Positions 62,280 through 64,000 of a stretch of 64,000 bases of DNA are shown here, one piece after another (the stretch's first letter is position 1; each line of letters starts with the position of its first letter). The stretch is from assembly GCF_000733925.1 (NCBI RefSeq), contig NZ_JPOO01000003.1:1550001-1614000 (forward strand), written 5' to 3'. The notes below the pieces were generated by a model. That model had not been told where the DNA came from, did no database searches, and saw only the letters and a list, made by a program, of their open reading frames with translations. Both the position numbers and the translations under genes were made by a program. The DNA comes from Arenibacter algicola. GTDB lineage: Bacteria > Bacteroidota > Bacteroidia > Flavobacteriales > Flavobacteriaceae.

Positions 62280-63389
62280 CTACTGGTAGACCCGCACATA
62301 ATCCACCTCCATAGTAGAGGACACAAAATCTGGATCAACAGTGAACCAACTTCCCCCCATGGCAACATTCAAAATAATAAACTGATCTGCTGTAAACGGC
62401 CATGTATCCTTGTTTTTGGCCACTGGATTATAGGCATAGACAAATTCATCATCTATAAAAAATCTTAGGGATTCCTTGGTCCATTCAACCGCATACACAT
62501 GAAATTCCGTGCTATAATCCGTAATAGTGGTAGTTCCAACAGTTACGTCGGTGCATCCACCATAACAGGAAGGTGTATGGGTAGCACTTGAAATTTTCTC
62601 TGGTTCATGGCCCCAATGCTCCATAATGTCTATTTCTCCACAAGCAGGCCAACCTACGGTTTCAATATTGGATCCCAACATCCATATGGCCGGCCATGTC
62701 CCTTGCCCATAAGGCAGTTTCGCCCTTACTTCTATCTTCCCATAAGTAAACGAAAACAGGGAATTTAATCTGGCCGAAGTATATTCCTTTGTGGTTCCTT
62801 GGGCCGTGTATTGGTCTTTTTTTGCTACAATTTTCAATGTCCCTTCAGAAACATAAACATTATCCAGTCTGTTGGTATAGTGCTGTAATTCCCCATTGTG
62901 CCAGCTACCATTATCCGGAGCAATAGTTTCCATCTTCCAGTTTTGCGCGGAAAGTGCCCCGTCCAATTCAAATTCATCGGACCAAATAAGTTCAACTTCA
63001 TGTTGGGCAACAAAAACTGTAATTGTTTTTGAAATATCTATGTAGTCGCCCGTACTGGAATAGGCCAAGACCGTTATTTTATAATCATGGGTACCTTCCT
63101 CCTTAAAAGTATAAGTGAACGTACCATCCGTACTTACTTCCTCCGATTTATCATTGAACTTATAACCATATTTAATCGCATTTTTGGCTACAGCGGATAA
63201 CTGTACTGCACCAGAACCATCACCATGTGGATTTTTGGAATCCACGCCTTTCACCTCAACGGACAGGCTAAGCTCTGTAGGCAAAACTTTCTCCTTTTCC
63301 CCATTGGTATAGACAAAGTCGCTCTCCTCATTTTTATTACCGCCACATGCTGCAATAATTGCCAATAAAAAATATAATATCAATTTCAT
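62280..63389 (-). CDS. Glycoside hydrolase family 16 lipoprotein (beta-glucanase/laminarinase type)
   Basis: The start at 63389 (MKLILYFLLAIIAAC) gives a lipoprotein signal (Cys15) and is preferred over 63398. The 369-residue protein has a PKD-like or Ig-like N-terminal domain (about 40-120) and a GH16 domain with the catalytic EIDIME (E252, D254, E257), LWKM-type WHNGELQHYTNR start and GTWPAIWMLG. GH16 enzymes cut beta-1,3 or beta-1,3/1,4 glucans such as laminarin. The substrate is inferred. Confidence 0.92.
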   Translation of the reverse strand: MKLILYFLLAIIAACGGNKNEESDFVYTNGEKEKVLPTELSLSVEVKGVDSKNPHGDGSGAVQLSAVAKNAIKYGYKFNDKSEEVSTDGTFTYTFKEEGTHDYKITVLAYSSTGDYIDISKTITVFVAQHEVELIWSDEFELDGALSAQNWKMETIAPDNGSWHNGELQHYTNRLDNVYVSEGTLKIVAKKDQYTAQGTTKEYTSARLNSLFSFTYGKIEVRAKLPYGQGTWPAIWMLGSNIETVGWPACGEIDIMEHWGHEPEKISSATHTPSCYGGCTDVTVGTTTITDYSTEFHVYAVEWTKESLRFFIDDEFVYAYNPVAKNKDTWPFTADQFIILNVAMGGSWFTVDPDFVSSTMEVDYVRVYQ

Positions 63390-63430
63390 AAACCACATTT
63401 ACCAAGTAAAAAACAATGAATGCCATAAAG

Positions 63431-63471
63431 AAAAACCTTGCTGATATTGACCATAGACCAGCAAGGTTTTC
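63431..63471. terminator. Terminator between the GH16 gene and the partial gene upstream
   Basis: AAACCTTGCTG (63433-63443) pairs perfectly with CAGCAAGGTTT (63459-63469) over a 15-base loop. A and T runs flank it on both sides. It follows the partial gene on the minus strand by about 160 bases. Confidence 0.85.
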
Positions 63472-63632
63472 AAAAAAAACTAAATTAACTAACCCGAAAA
63501 GGTTCGCAAGCCGTTGTGATTTGTAAAGTGCAATGCGCTTCCTTTTCAAAAAATTCAATCATATGGTCCTTGTTACCATACTATGCCTTTCTAGTGGCGG
63601 ATCTATTTCCTGGCAGAACAATTTTATTACCA

Positions 63633-64000
63633 CTACTCTGGCCTAAAGATCCAGGTCCATCCGGTTCCGCCACCATTATTGGCAACATATAACACCATCT
63701 CATCCTCGGTCAAGGAGATTATGGTATAAAGTCCGTCAGGATTACCTCTGGGTTCCTCAGCCCCCAAAATATTTGCATTATTAATTTTTAAAGTTTGATT
63801 GGCAACATCCAAAACAAAATTGCCCGATTGTGGAGTAGCATCCGGACCTGAATAATAGGTAAAGTTTGCACCTCCATCCAGATCAAATTTCATACTACCT
63901 GCCGCATCGGCAGGAGGACAACAGTCCCCAGCTGCGTTCCACCATGCCGTTGCCCAAGCTCCTGGATCATTAGGAGGTGACATATACCACCATCTTCCCC
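63633..64000 (-). CDS. C-terminal end of a secreted protein (polysaccharide-locus type), partial
   Basis: The frame is open to the right edge; the visible 122 residues are the C terminus. They are rich in Gly, Asn and Trp (GRWWYMSPPNDPGAWATAWW, GDCCPPADAAG, NNGGGTGWTWIFRPE) and form a small beta domain. No family was recognised with certainty; the neighbouring GH16 gene suggests a glycan-binding or SusE/F-like surface protein. A terminator separates the two genes. Confidence 0.6.
   Translation of the reverse strand, partial: GRWWYMSPPNDPGAWATAWWNAAGDCCPPADAAGSMKFDLDGGANFTYYSGPDATPQSGNFVLDVANQTLKINNANILGAEEPRGNPDGLYTIISLTEDEMVLYVANNGGGTGWTWIFRPE

Noticed and set aside
1..64000. tRNA, rRNA or a complete insertion sequence
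   Set aside because: I saw no cloverleaf with a CCA-like end, no rRNA-like block and no transposase; a tRNAscan/ISfinder run would be the decisive check.

Overview
The window looks like chromosome of a marine, polysaccharide-using member of the Flavobacteriaceae (Bacteroidota). The signs are promoters of the TTG-N20-TAnnTTTG type, hardly any Shine-Dalgarno sequences, many lipoprotein signal peptides, TonB receptors with a carboxypeptidase-regulatory-like plug extension, a clade II (Sec-exported) nitrous-oxide reductase, alginate/uronate catabolism genes, a GH16 glucanase and typical flavobacterial interspersed repeats.

Layout. (1) 1-7.4 kb, minus strand: a GMC oxidoreductase / gluconate-dehydrogenase-subunit-3 / TIM-barrel isomerase operon, followed by the start of a second, paralogous GMC gene with a similar leader; then a DUF255 thioredoxin-domain protein and a secreted esterase. 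(2) 7.6-12.9 kb: 2-keto-3-deoxygluconate kinase, KDPG aldolase and mannonate dehydratase (lower uronate pathway), then a NagB-PIG-L fusion. (3) 12.9-30.1 kb: a nitrous-oxide/copper/NO island. A copper-type TonB receptor operon, an Rrf2 regulator, a NO/iron-sulfur repair operon (tryptophan 2,3-dioxygenase, cupin, RIC/ScdA, hemerythrin, ferredoxin, truncated haemoglobin) and a ten-gene nos operon. The copper and nos operons carry TGA-N6-TCA (Crp/Fnr-type) boxes at the same distance from their -7 elements, and the nos and rrf2 promoters share a GGATAAA-type palindrome, so the island looks co-regulated. (4) 30.7-35.2 kb: biotin-dependent acyl-CoA carboxylase and a TesB thioesterase. (5) 35.2-41.3 kb: small membrane proteins, dinB, queE, a DUF1593 protein and repeat-rich spacers. 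(6) 41.3-45.3 kb: a foreign-looking, AT-rich patch with a decayed XRE/cytosine-methyltransferase remnant and a translationally coupled operon of a small ORF, a NUDIX hydrolase and a PLD-SF2 helicase-DUF3427 protein, which is a candidate antiphage system. (7) 45.5-53.6 kb: housekeeping genes, a Tat-exported Gfo/Idh protein, and a siderophore receptor with a PepSY reductase. (8) 53.9-57.6 kb: an apparently orphan bacterial TM-STING receptor with no cyclase beside it, small enzymes, and a MarR regulon with its own palindromes. (9) 57.7-64 kb: an S9 peptidase, a histidine-kinase-like protein without an ATPase domain overlapping a response regulator, and a GH16 glucanase next to the end of another secreted protein.

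The most interesting items are the orphan TM-STING (53979-54650), the NUDIX/PLD-helicase operon (41563-45337), and the shared promoter architecture of the copper and nos operons. All calls are from reading the sequence; no database search was run.
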